NCBI GenBank assembly: GCA_910577445.1
Contig: CAJTMZ010000114.1
Span: 3,979 to 13,138, forward strand
Direction of reading: 5' to 3'
DNA length: 9,160 nucleotides
DNA from: an uncultured Lachnospiraceae bacterium
Lineage (GTDB): Bacteria; Bacillota; Clostridia; Lachnospirales; Lachnospiraceae
Both the position numbers and the translations under genes were made by a program. The notes under the pieces are model-generated. The model was given only the letters and a program-made list of their open reading frames with translations. It was not told where the DNA came from and made no database searches. The number at the start of each line of letters is the position of its first letter. Position 1 is the first letter of the stretch. Of the stretch, positions 1 to 6,198 are shown piece by piece.

Positions 1-683
1 CCTCCGTCCATAAAATAGCCGAAGAAGCGGTATTTGCGGAGCTGTTCCGTCTCCTTTCTTTGGATGTTTTGTCAGATTATCTGCGGGAAAGCGGGTATGG
101 GGAAAACACGGGCCGGGGAACTGCGGGCTTTGGCAAGCTGCAGGCAAGGCTTTATGAATTAAATGATAAATATGCGAAAGACGGCAGCACCTTTCATTTT
201 GTCTATGAGACGGGAGAGGGCAAGGCATTGGAAAAGCCGGAGAACTTAAATATGGTGCGGGGACTTACGGCGGTTATGATTTTCCTTATGTGCCTTCTGG
301 GATTCGCAAATGTGCTGGAACAGGAGAATGTCTGGCCTGCCATGCCGGGAAAAAGGGGCGCATGGCTAAAGGCCGCCAGCGTTCATATCGCCATAGCGGG
401 AAGCGTCGGCTTTGGGGGCGTTTTTCTGTGGCTTACCGGGAATATGAAAGAGCCGGGAAGAGAGCTGGCCGGCCTTCTGGCATATTTCCTGATTCTTGAA
501 ATTTTTATAATGATTTTTGGGCTTTTTGTCAGAAAAAGTTCCGTGCTTTACGGTCTTTTGCCGGTTCTGGTTTTGGGGAGCTGTCTGTTCTGCCCGGTAT
601 TTATCAGAATTGAGCGTTATCTGCCTGAAATAAAATGGATAGGCGCAGTGTTTCCTCCCTCTTATTATCTCGGGCTGTTTTGA
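1..683 (+). CDS. C-terminal part of an ABC-2 type transporter permease-like membrane protein (5' end outside window)
   Basis: The reading frame is open from base 3 and continues upstream out of the window; the TTG at 60 is only an internal codon. About 226 residues are visible. A soluble, mostly polar stretch of about 80 residues comes first. At least four hydrophobic segments follow, at roughly residues 85-105, 122-144, 155-176 and 180-200 of the fragment. The last few residues include FPPSYYLGLF. A large extracytoplasmic loop followed by a helical bundle and a Pro/Tyr-rich segment after the last helix is typical of the C-terminal half of ABC-2 type exporter permeases. No ATPase is visible, so the partner and substrate are unknown. 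The ABC-2 assignment is by overall shape, not by a decisive motif; another multi-pass membrane protein is possible. No clear terminator follows. Confidence 0.6.
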   Translation, partial: SVHKIAEEAVFAELFRLLSLDVLSDYLRESGYGENTGRGTAGFGKLQARLYELNDKYAKDGSTFHFVYETGEGKALEKPENLNMVRGLTAVMIFLMCLLGFANVLEQENVWPAMPGKRGAWLKAASVHIAIAGSVGFGGVFLWLTGNMKEPGRELAGLLAYFLILEIFIMIFGLFVRKSSVLYGLLPVLVLGSCLFCPVFIRIERYLPEIKWIGAVFPPSYYLGLF

Positions 684-738
684 GAGAATTTTTTGCCGTA
701 TAAGGCGGAAATGTGTCTAAATGGTGCGAATAATAAGG

Positions 739-767
739 TGGAAACTTTTTCCGAAAAATGTTATACT
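739..767 (+). promoter_or_regulatory. Promoter of the gdpP-rplI-dnaB operon (sigma-A type, extended -10)
   Basis: TATACT at 762-767 is preceded by TG at 759-760, giving an extended -10 element. TGGAAA at 739-744 (4 of 6 consensus bases) lies 17 bases upstream. The predicted start is near 774, which leaves a leader of about 95 bases before the preferred gdpP start at 868. It is the best promoter match in the 684-867 gap. Confidence 0.6.
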
Positions 768-867
768 CTAAAGAGCATATACATATTCCGGCGGTTTCTG
801 TTTTATGAGCGGAAATTTCCCGCCGGGGAGTTATGCCTATTTACAATTAGATGACGAGGGGTATTGT

Positions 868-2931
868 ATGGCTCCATTAAAAGGCAATATTAAATTAAAG
901 GGAAGGCTGAAGCGGTATGTACAGACTTCTTTATATTTAGGGTTTTTACTGATAGTGGTCAACCTGATGGTTTATCTGCTGAGCGTGGCTGCCGGTCTGG
1001 TGGTAACCGCCTTTGCGCTGCTTTATTTCGGGGTGGTGCTTGCGCTGCAGTTTTACAGCAAGCCGGTCATTATCAACGAACTGGTCAGTTTCGCAACGCA
1101 GTACGGACAGATACAGAGGGTTCTTCTGCGGGAATTTATGATACCTTACGCAATTTTAGACGACGAGGGTTACATTATATGGACAAACCGCGCCTTTGAA
1201 AAAGCGGTTCACAAGGAAAAAGGCTACCGCAAATCCATCACCTCTCTTTTTCCCTCTATAACCAGGGAAAAGCTGCCGGGGGAGTCGGAATTTGCGGAAG
1301 TAAACCTTACCTTTGAGGATAATTTTTACAGCGCGAAAATGCGCAAGATTCCCATGCGGGATATGATTGACAGCAGCGACATTGTGGAGGCGGAGGAGTA
1401 TAAGGGCTATCTGGTTGCCTTTTATCTTTTTGACGAGACGGCTTTAAAGATTGCGCTGCAGGAAGTGGAGGACCAGAGCCTTTCGGTGGGGCTGATTTAT
1501 CTGGATAACTACGACGAGGCCCTTGAAAGCGTGGAGGAGGTTAGGCGCTCCCTTCTTATTGCATTGATAGACAGAAAAATCAACAAGTATATCGCGGCCC
1601 AGGACGGTATCTGCAAAAAAATGGAAAAGGATAAGTATATGGTTGTCCTTCGCAGAAAGGCGGCGGAAGCTCTTCAGGAAGAAAAATTCGATATTCTCGA
1701 GGAGGTTAAGACTGTCAATATCGGAAACGAGATGGCGGTGACAATCAGTATCGGCCTTGGAGTGGACGGATATACCTATGCGCAGAACTATGAATTTGCC
1801 CGCAACGCCATTGATTTGGCCCTTGGGCGCGGCGGCGACCAGGCGGTGGTGAAAACTCCGAAAAATATCACTTATTTTGGCGGAAAGAGCCAGCAGGTGG
1901 AGAAAAATACCCGCGTAAAGGCAAGGGTGAAGGCGCAGGCGCTCCGTGAAATTATTTCCGGCAAGGAGCGGGTGCTGATTATGGGACACAGGATTCCCGA
2001 CGCGGACAGCTTCGGGGCTGCCGTGGGAATTTACCGTATTGCAAAGACACTGGACAGGGAAGCCCATATTGTGCTCAGCGGCGTAGGCGCTACCATACAG
2101 CCGGTGCTGGATTTGTTCAAAAGCCATGACGGCTACAGGGACAGCGTGATTATAGACGGCCAGCAGGCCATGGAGCTTGCCGGAAACAATACCGTCCTTG
2201 TGGTGGTGGACGTCAATAAGCCCAGCATCACGGAATGTCCGGAACTGCTGCGGATATGTAAATCCATCGTGGTGCTTGACCATCACAGACAGGGCTCGGA
2301 GGCAGTTGAAAACGCAACCCTTTCCTACGTGGAGGCTTATGCATCCTCTACCTGCGAGATGGTATCGGAGATACTGCAGTATATTGGGGAGAGCATCCGC
2401 ATTACCGCGGAGGAAGCCAACTGTATGTATTCGGGCATGATGATTGATACCAATAATTTTACGGCCAAGACAGGCGTTCGAACCTTTGAGGCGGCGGCTT
2501 TCCTGCGCAGGAACGGCGCGGATGTGACAAAGGTGCGCAAGCTTTTTCGGGAAGACGCCATTGAATACAAGACGAAAGCGGACGCTGTCAGTCAGGCGGA
2601 GATTTATAAACATGCTTTTGCCATATCTATCTGTAAAAGCGAAAATATACAAAGCCCTACCGTTGTGGGGGCCCAGGCGGCCAACGAACTTCTTAATATC
2701 AAGGGCGTGAAAGCCAGCTTTGTTCTGACAGATTATCAGAATCAGGTGTTTATCAGCGCCCGCTCCATAGACGAGGTGAACGTTCAGGTGATTATGGAAA
2801 AGATGGGAGGCGGAGGCCATCTTGGCATTGCAGGATGCCAGCTTACCGGAGTTTCCGTTTTTGAGGGAATCGGACTTTTGAAAGGAACTCTGGATAAGAT
2901 GATAAACGAGGGTGATTTGGCGATAGATTAA
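868..2931 (+). CDS. gdpP: GdpP-type cyclic-di-AMP phosphodiesterase (PAS / degenerate GGDEF / DHH-DHHA1)
   Basis: This membrane-anchored enzyme hydrolyses the second messenger c-di-AMP to pApA and so tunes osmolyte uptake and cell-wall stress responses. From the start at 868 it has 687 residues. Two membrane helices lie at about 18-62, a PAS-like domain at about 85-190 and a degenerate GGDEF domain at about 200-325. The GGDEF signature is replaced by EKDKY at 253-257, as in the family, so no cyclase activity is expected. The DHH domain shows H374, D378 and D380 (GHRIPDAD), D448, D471-H472-H473 and D527, all the expected Mn-binding positions. DHHA1 carries GGGGH at 647-651. The frame is open from ATG 805 (708 residues), but 868 is preferred because GAGGGG at 856-861 sits six bases before it, whereas 805 has no good site. 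It is first in the gdpP-rplI-dnaB operon, an order conserved in Firmicutes (B. subtilis yybT-rplI-dnaC). Confidence 0.95.
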   Translation: MAPLKGNIKLKGRLKRYVQTSLYLGFLLIVVNLMVYLLSVAAGLVVTAFALLYFGVVLALQFYSKPVIINELVSFATQYGQIQRVLLREFMIPYAILDDEGYIIWTNRAFEKAVHKEKGYRKSITSLFPSITREKLPGESEFAEVNLTFEDNFYSAKMRKIPMRDMIDSSDIVEAEEYKGYLVAFYLFDETALKIALQEVEDQSLSVGLIYLDNYDEALESVEEVRRSLLIALIDRKINKYIAAQDGICKKMEKDKYMVVLRRKAAEALQEEKFDILEEVKTVNIGNEMAVTISIGLGVDGYTYAQNYEFARNAIDLALGRGGDQAVVKTPKNITYFGGKSQQVEKNTRVKARVKAQALREIISGKERVLIMGHRIPDADSFGAAVGIYRIAKTLDREAHIVLSGVGATIQPVLDLFKSHDGYRDSVIIDGQQAMELAGNNTVLVVVDVNKPSITECPELLRICKSIVVLDHHRQGSEAVENATLSYVEAYASSTCEMVSEILQYIGESIRITAEEANCMYSGMMIDTNNFTAKTGVRTFEAAAFLRRNGADVTKVRKLFREDAIEYKTKADAVSQAEIYKHAFAISICKSENIQSPTVVGAQAANELLNIKGVKASFVLTDYQNQVFISARSIDEVNVQVIMEKMGGGGHLGIAGCQLTGVSVFEGIGLLKGTLDKMINEGDLAID

Positions 2932-2950
2932 ACAGAGGAGGATAAAGAAT

Positions 2951-3403
2951 ATGAAAATAATTTTATCAAAGGACGTAAAGAGTCTCGGGAAAAAGGGAGA
3001 CGTGGTGGAGGTCAGCGACGGATACGCAAGGAATTATATTCTGCCCCGGAAACTTGGAATCGAGGCCAGCAATAAGAATATGAACGATTTAAAGCTCCAG
3101 AAGGCAAATCAGGAAAAGGTTGCTCAGGAGCAGCTTGCAAGCGCACAGGAGTTTGCCAGAGGCATGGAGGAGGACGAGGTTGTTTTATCCATCAAGGCCG
3201 GCGAAGGGGGGAGAACCTTTGGCTCTGTCTCCTCAAAGGAAATTGCCCAGGGCTACAAGGAACAGTGCGGCAAGGAGATTGACAAGAAGAAGATTGTTCT
3301 TCCCGAGGCAATCAGAAACTTTGGCGTTTTTGAGGTTGCCGTTAAGCTGCATCCGAAGGTTACAGGAAAGCTGAAAGTGAAAGTGACGGAGATGAAAGGT
3401 TAA
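2951..3403 (+). CDS. rplI: 50S ribosomal protein L9
   Basis: A 150-residue protein, the normal length for bacterial L9, which binds 23S rRNA near the L1 stalk base and helps reading-frame maintenance. The N-terminal rRNA-binding domain begins MKIILSKDVKSLGKKGD. The L9 family signature is visible at about residues 13-40: glycines after VKSL, then DGYARNYILP and the KLGIEA end. A charged connecting helix (about 41-75) leads to the C-terminal domain (about 80-149). AGAGGAGGA at 2934-2942 sits 8 bases before the ATG. The gene starts 19 bases after the gdpP stop and ends 8 bases before dnaB, so it is the middle gene of a tight operon. Confidence 0.97.
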   Translation: MKIILSKDVKSLGKKGDVVEVSDGYARNYILPRKLGIEASNKNMNDLKLQKANQEKVAQEQLASAQEFARGMEEDEVVLSIKAGEGGRTFGSVSSKEIAQGYKEQCGKEIDKKKIVLPEAIRNFGVFEVAVKLHPKVTGKLKVKVTEMKG

Positions 3404-3411
3404 TAATTCAA

Positions 3412-4752
3412 ATGGCAGAAACGGAGGAAACGCTTTTAAAGCGGATATTACCGCACAGCATAGAAGCGGAACAGTCGGTAATCGGAGCCATGATTATGGA
3501 CGGGGAAGCGATTATGGTAGCTTCCGAAATCATATGCGGCGACGATTTTTATAACAGGCAGTACGGAGTGGTGTTTGACGCCATGACAGAGCTTTCCGAC
3601 GAGGGAAAACCGGTGGATTTGGTCACGCTTCAGGACAGGCTCCGGGAAAAGGATGTGCCGCCGGAGGTCAGCAGCCTGGAATTTATCGGAAATCTTGTCA
3701 CAGCAGTTCCCACTTCGGCAAATATCAAATATTACGCCAATATTGTGGCGGAAAAAGCAACGCTGCGAAAGCTGATACGCTTAAACGAGGATATCGCAAA
3801 TACCTGTTATGTGGGAAAAGAGAGCCTTGAGGCGATTCTGGAGGACACGGAAAAACGGGTTTTTGATTTGGTGCAGAGAAGAAATACGGGAGAGTTTGTT
3901 CCCATCAGGCAGATTGTTATGAACGCCATGGACCAGATTGAGCGGGCCTCAAAGAACGACGGTAATGTGACCGGTATTGCAACGGGCTTTATTGATTTGG
4001 ACTATAAAACCGCCGGTATGCAGCCGGCCGATTTGATACTGATTGCAGCCAGACCCTCCATGGGAAAAACAGCCTTTGTTCTCAATATAGCGGAATATGT
4101 GGCCTTTAAGTCAAACGAGACAGTGGCAATATTCAGTCTGGAAATGAGTAAGGAACAGTTGGTAAACCGTCTTTTTGCCATGGAATCACGGGTGGATTCC
4201 CAGAAGCTGCGGACGGGCAACCTTTCCGATATGGACTGGGAAAAACTGATTGAAAGCGCAGGCGTTATCGGAAAGTCCAATTTGATTATAGACGACACGC
4301 CGGGAATCAATATTCCCACCATGCGCTCGAAGTGCAGAAAATATAAACTGGAGCACAATCTGAAGCTGATTATCATAGATTACCTTCAGCTCATGTCCGG
4401 AAGCGGAAGAGGCTCCGATTCCAGACAGCAGGAAATATCCGATATTTCCCGGTCCCTGAAGGCTCTTGCAAGAGAGCTGAAAGTGCCGGTCGTGGCATTA
4501 TCCCAGCTTTCCCGTGCGGTAGAGCAGCGCCCCGACCACAGGCCCATGCTTTCGGATTTGCGTGAGTCCGGCGCCATCGAGCAGGACGCCGATGTCGTGA
4601 TGTTCATATACAGGGACGATTACTATAATAAAGATACAGAAAGAAAAGGAATTTCAGAGATTATCATCGCCAAGCAGAGAAACGGTCCAATCGGTACAGT
4701 AGAGCTGGCATGGCTGCCGGATTACACGAAATTTGCCAATCTGCAAAAATAA
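3412..4752 (+). CDS. dnaB: Replicative DNA helicase DnaB (B. subtilis DnaC orthologue)
   Basis: This is the hexameric 5'-3' helicase that unwinds DNA ahead of the replication fork and recruits primase. It has 446 residues, usual for the family, and no intein. The N-terminal helical domain (about 10-115) starts with the typical LPHSIEAEQSVIGAMI. A linker follows (about 150-185), then the RecA-like ATPase domain. Walker A is ARPSMGKT at 213-220 with K219 and T220. The catalytic glutamate is E244 in FSLEMS. Walker B is IIDYLQLM with D323. DLRESGAIEQDAD (382-394) and the KQRNGP arginine-finger region (R423) are also present. The ATG at 3412 has only a weak, distant GAAAGG (3394-3399, 12 bases away), so translation is probably coupled to rplI, whose stop is 8 bases upstream. 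A strong terminator follows 24 bases after the stop. Confidence 0.97.
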   Translation: MAETEETLLKRILPHSIEAEQSVIGAMIMDGEAIMVASEIICGDDFYNRQYGVVFDAMTELSDEGKPVDLVTLQDRLREKDVPPEVSSLEFIGNLVTAVPTSANIKYYANIVAEKATLRKLIRLNEDIANTCYVGKESLEAILEDTEKRVFDLVQRRNTGEFVPIRQIVMNAMDQIERASKNDGNVTGIATGFIDLDYKTAGMQPADLILIAARPSMGKTAFVLNIAEYVAFKSNETVAIFSLEMSKEQLVNRLFAMESRVDSQKLRTGNLSDMDWEKLIESAGVIGKSNLIIDDTPGINIPTMRSKCRKYKLEHNLKLIIIDYLQLMSGSGRGSDSRQQEISDISRSLKALARELKVPVVALSQLSRAVEQRPDHRPMLSDLRESGAIEQDADVVMFIYRDDYYNKDTERKGISEIIIAKQRNGPIGTVELAWLPDYTKFANLQK

Positions 4753-4776
4753 AACTGCATACAAAAATACACATAC

Positions 4777-4812
4777 AAAAGAGGACAAGCTTATTTTTGC
4801 TGTCCTCTTTTT
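4777..4812 (+). terminator. Rho-independent terminator of the gdpP-rplI-dnaB operon
   Basis: AAAAGAGGACA (4777-4787) pairs with TGTCCTCTTTT (4801-4811) around a 13-base loop, and the 3' arm runs into five T residues (4808-4812). The GC-containing core is GAGGACA/TGTCCTC. The A-run before and T-run after could support termination in both directions, but no gene approaches from the right on the minus strand here. Confidence 0.85.
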
Positions 4813-4813
4813 G

Positions 4814-4933
4814 CGCGAGCAATGAGCCGGGCGAAAATGCTTGCATTTTCATCCGGGGAATGCCGCGGCCAGCGAGGCGAAGCCGAGCTGCGTGAGCAAA
4901 AGGCCGGGCGAAAATGCTATGCGAGCAAAGGGC
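4814..4933 (+). repeat. GC-rich structured intergenic repeat block
   Basis: Two 28-base imperfect direct repeats (4814-4841 and 4891-4918, four differences) share the exact 16-mer GCCGGGCGAAAATGCT. A third partial copy of the left half (GCGAGCAAA) lies at 4921-4929. Between them are several inverted repeats: GAAAATGC/GCATTTTC at 4833-4850 flanked by CCGG on both sides, a hairpin at 4870-4890, and ATGCCGC (4860-4866) paired with GCGGCAT (4932-4938). The stretch is clearly more GC-rich than neighbouring gaps. No coding frame in it looks real. It resembles a REP- or MITE-like interspersed element, or a structured leader of the downstream gene; which one cannot be told from this copy alone. Confidence 0.6.
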
Positions 4934-4973
4934 GGCATAGGAAAGGAAAATCAATAAGGAAAGGGGTTATGAT

Positions 4974-5768
4974 ATGACACAGGCAGAAAAGATTTATATG
5001 ATTTCAGACGCGGCAAAACAGGTAGAGGTAGAGGCTCACGTACTCCGATACTGGGAGGAGGAGCTTGAGATACCAGCGAAAAGGAACGAAATGGGCCATC
5101 GCTATTATACGGAAGAGGACATTGCGAGATTCAGAAGAGTAAAGGAACTGAAGGAACAGGGATTACAGCTCAAGGCAATCCGCCATGTGCTGAAAAACGG
5201 AAATTTACAGGCGCCCGTATTTTTGTATGAAAAGATAACAAGCGGGGAGAAAGGAGCAGCAGACATGCAGGGAATACCGGAAATGCAGGGGACAACGCCC
5301 CAGGGAGAATTGGACATGGGAAAACGCCATGTGGTAATGGTGAAAAAAGGGGAATTTCTTCCAATGGAGGGAAAGACGGCGGCCGTGTCAGAGGAGAGCA
5401 GGGAGCAGAAAAGCTTCCGTTTGCAGCAGCTTTTAAAGGACATGATTGTGGACGCGGTACAGTGTAATAATCAGGAAATTTGTCAGGAAATCAAGGAAAG
5501 CCTGCTCAAAGAACTTGACTATCAATTCAGGCTTTTAGAGGAGCGCGAGGACCTTCGCGAGGAAGAGCGGGCGAACCGTCAGGAGGAGCATTACCGCCAG
5601 ATTGACGAATTGCTTCGTTCCTATAATCAAAAGGGAAGAAGAGGAAAGAAGCTGCGCAAAGAGCAGATGCGTAAGGGAGCGGAAGCCGGTTCCGTAAAGG
5701 CGGCGGACGCAGACAATGAGAAAGAGAAGGCGCGCGGGACGTCAAAAGGGTTTCTGAGAAAAAAATAA
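4974..5768 (+). CDS. MerR-type helix-turn-helix DNA-binding protein with long coiled-coil and basic tail
   Basis: 264 residues. Residues 9-75 form a MerR winged helix-turn-helix: ISDAAKQVEVEAHVLRYWEEE is the first helical part, GHRYYTEEDI the wing region, and the dimer-side helix follows. There is no small-molecule or metal domain of the classical MerR type: the later part has no CxC-like cluster. Instead a low-complexity, Met/Gly-rich linker (about 88-145) leads to a highly charged helical segment (about 146-216, LLEEREDLREEERANRQEE) and a Lys/Arg-rich tail to residue 264. This layout recalls RacA-like MerR proteins that bind DNA structurally, but that is inference; a plain transcription regulator is equally possible. 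AGGAAAGGGG (4957-4966) is 7 bases before the ATG, a strong site. No clear promoter was found in the gap after the dnaB terminator, so expression may start within the structured repeats or depend on read-through. It is convergent with the ferredoxin gene. Confidence 0.85.
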   Translation: MTQAEKIYMISDAAKQVEVEAHVLRYWEEELEIPAKRNEMGHRYYTEEDIARFRRVKELKEQGLQLKAIRHVLKNGNLQAPVFLYEKITSGEKGAADMQGIPEMQGTTPQGELDMGKRHVVMVKKGEFLPMEGKTAAVSEESREQKSFRLQQLLKDMIVDAVQCNNQEICQEIKESLLKELDYQFRLLEEREDLREEERANRQEEHYRQIDELLRSYNQKGRRGKKLRKEQMRKGAEAGSVKAADADNEKEKARGTSKGFLRKK

Positions 5769-5777
5769 AAAACATAA

Positions 5778-5815
5778 GGGCTGCTGCATCAGGAATTTTT
5801 CCGACGCGGCAGCCC
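5778..5815 (-). terminator. Terminator of the ferredoxin gene (minus strand), between convergent genes
   Basis: GGGCTGC (5778-5784) pairs with GCAGCCC (5809-5815), with further pairing inwards (TGC/GCG with a wobble, then TC/GA and GGAA/TTCC) around a small T-rich loop. Read on the minus strand, the hairpin is followed by TTATGTTTTTTATTTTT (17 bases), a good U-run. On the plus strand it is followed by GTCATGG, so it serves the ferredoxin transcript better than the MerR-type gene that ends at 5768. Confidence 0.75.
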
Positions 5816-5862
5816 GTCATGGTTTGGTTAAGTATAAGATACTCGCAGGGTATCCGTTATTT

Positions 5863-6033
5863 TTATTCCTCGGAAATAGCGCCAACAGGGCATCCGCCAG
5901 CGCAGGAACCACAACTGATGCAGGTATTTGCATCGATTTCAAATTTGCCGTCTCCTTCGGAAATAGCGCCAACAGGGCACTGTCCGGCACAGGCACCGCA
6001 GGAAATGCAGGCGTCACTGATTACATATGCCAT
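5863..6033 (-). CDS. Clostridial-type 2[4Fe-4S] ferredoxin, 56 residues
   Basis: A short gene carrying two complete CxxCxxCxxxCP cluster motifs: C9, C12, C15 and C19, then C38, C41, C44 and C48. Each motif supplies three cysteines to one cubane and the fourth to the other, as in clostridial ferredoxins of about 55 residues. The protein starts MAYVISDACISCGACAGQCP and ends in VGAISEE. It is a soluble one-electron carrier of low potential, serving pyruvate:ferredoxin oxidoreductase, hydrogenase, Rnf or radical-SAM enzymes. The two halves are internally duplicated, with 23 identical bases in a row (5870-5892 and 5957-5979). AAGGAGGA (complement of 6041-6048) lies 7 bases before the ATG. A minus-strand promoter at 6102-6129 and the hairpin at 5778-5815 frame a monocistronic unit, downstream of pflA on the same strand. 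Confidence 0.96.
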   Translation of the reverse strand: MAYVISDACISCGACAGQCPVGAISEGDGKFEIDANTCISCGSCAGGCPVGAISEE

Positions 6034-6066
6034 GATAATATCCTCCTTAAATTATGTTCAAATTTG

Positions 6067-6085
6067 ATTGATAGGTGCTATCAAT
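6067..6085. promoter_or_regulatory. Perfect palindrome in the ferredoxin leader (possible operator or RNA hairpin)
   Basis: ATTGATAG (6067-6074), GTG spacer, CTATCAAT (6078-6085): a perfect 8-base inverted repeat. It lies about 10-28 bases after the predicted transcription start and ahead of the ribosome binding site. A further CTATCA half-site occurs at 6092-6097. The TTGAT/ATCAA ends recall FNR/CRP half-sites, but the 7-base spacing does not fit that class. A repressor operator or a transcript hairpin are both possible. Confidence 0.5.
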
Positions 6086-6101
6086 TATCTTCTATCATTC
6101 T

Positions 6102-6129
6102 AATATAAATCTATAGGGAATACAAGCAA
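6102..6129 (-). promoter_or_regulatory. Promoter of the ferredoxin gene (minus strand)
   Basis: On the minus strand, TTGCTT (complement of 6124-6129) is followed after 16 bases by TATATT (complement of 6102-6107, 5 of 6 consensus bases). The predicted start is near 6095, giving a leader of about 60 bases containing the palindrome at 6067-6085. Confidence 0.5.
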
Positions 6130-6134
6130 AATAT

Positions 6135-6193
6135 CTGTAAAATTACAGGAAATCCAAGGGAAATTCCAGGAGATAATCCCTGGAAATTTCCTG
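6135..6193. repeat. Tandem inverted repeats between pflA and ferredoxin; possible weak pflA terminator
   Basis: GGAAATTCCAGG (6159-6170) pairs with CCTGGAAATTTCC (6179-6191) with one bulged A and an 8-base loop, just after the pflA stop. CAGGAAAT (6146-6153) is an alternative partner for ATTTCCTG (6186-6193), so the two pairings compete. CTGTAA/TTACAG (6135-6148) forms a third small hairpin. No strong T-run follows on the minus strand, so termination here is uncertain. Confidence 0.45.
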
Positions 6194-6198
6194 AAAAA

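Noticed and set aside
1444..2820. A 458-codon open frame on the minus strand opposite gdpP
   Set aside because: It lies wholly antisense to a gene with complete catalytic motifs, its translation is rich in His, Arg and Cys without any recognisable domain, and no ribosome binding site or promoter supports it. It is a by-product of codon bias on the other strand.
4814..4933. CRISPR-like array between dnaB and the MerR-type gene
   Set aside because: There are only two full repeat copies with unequal spacing (77 bases, then 29), the spacer itself is palindromic, and no cas gene is nearby.
6067..6085. FNR/CRP-type site in the ferredoxin leader
   Set aside because: The TTGAT and ATCAA arms are present but 7 bases apart instead of 4, so the classical site does not fit. 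It is kept only as an unassigned palindrome.
5819..6108. Two overlapping plus-strand frames over the ferredoxin gene
   Set aside because: Their repeated peptide content simply mirrors the duplicated ferredoxin halves read on the wrong strand. The minus-strand frame has both cluster motifs and a strong ribosome binding site.
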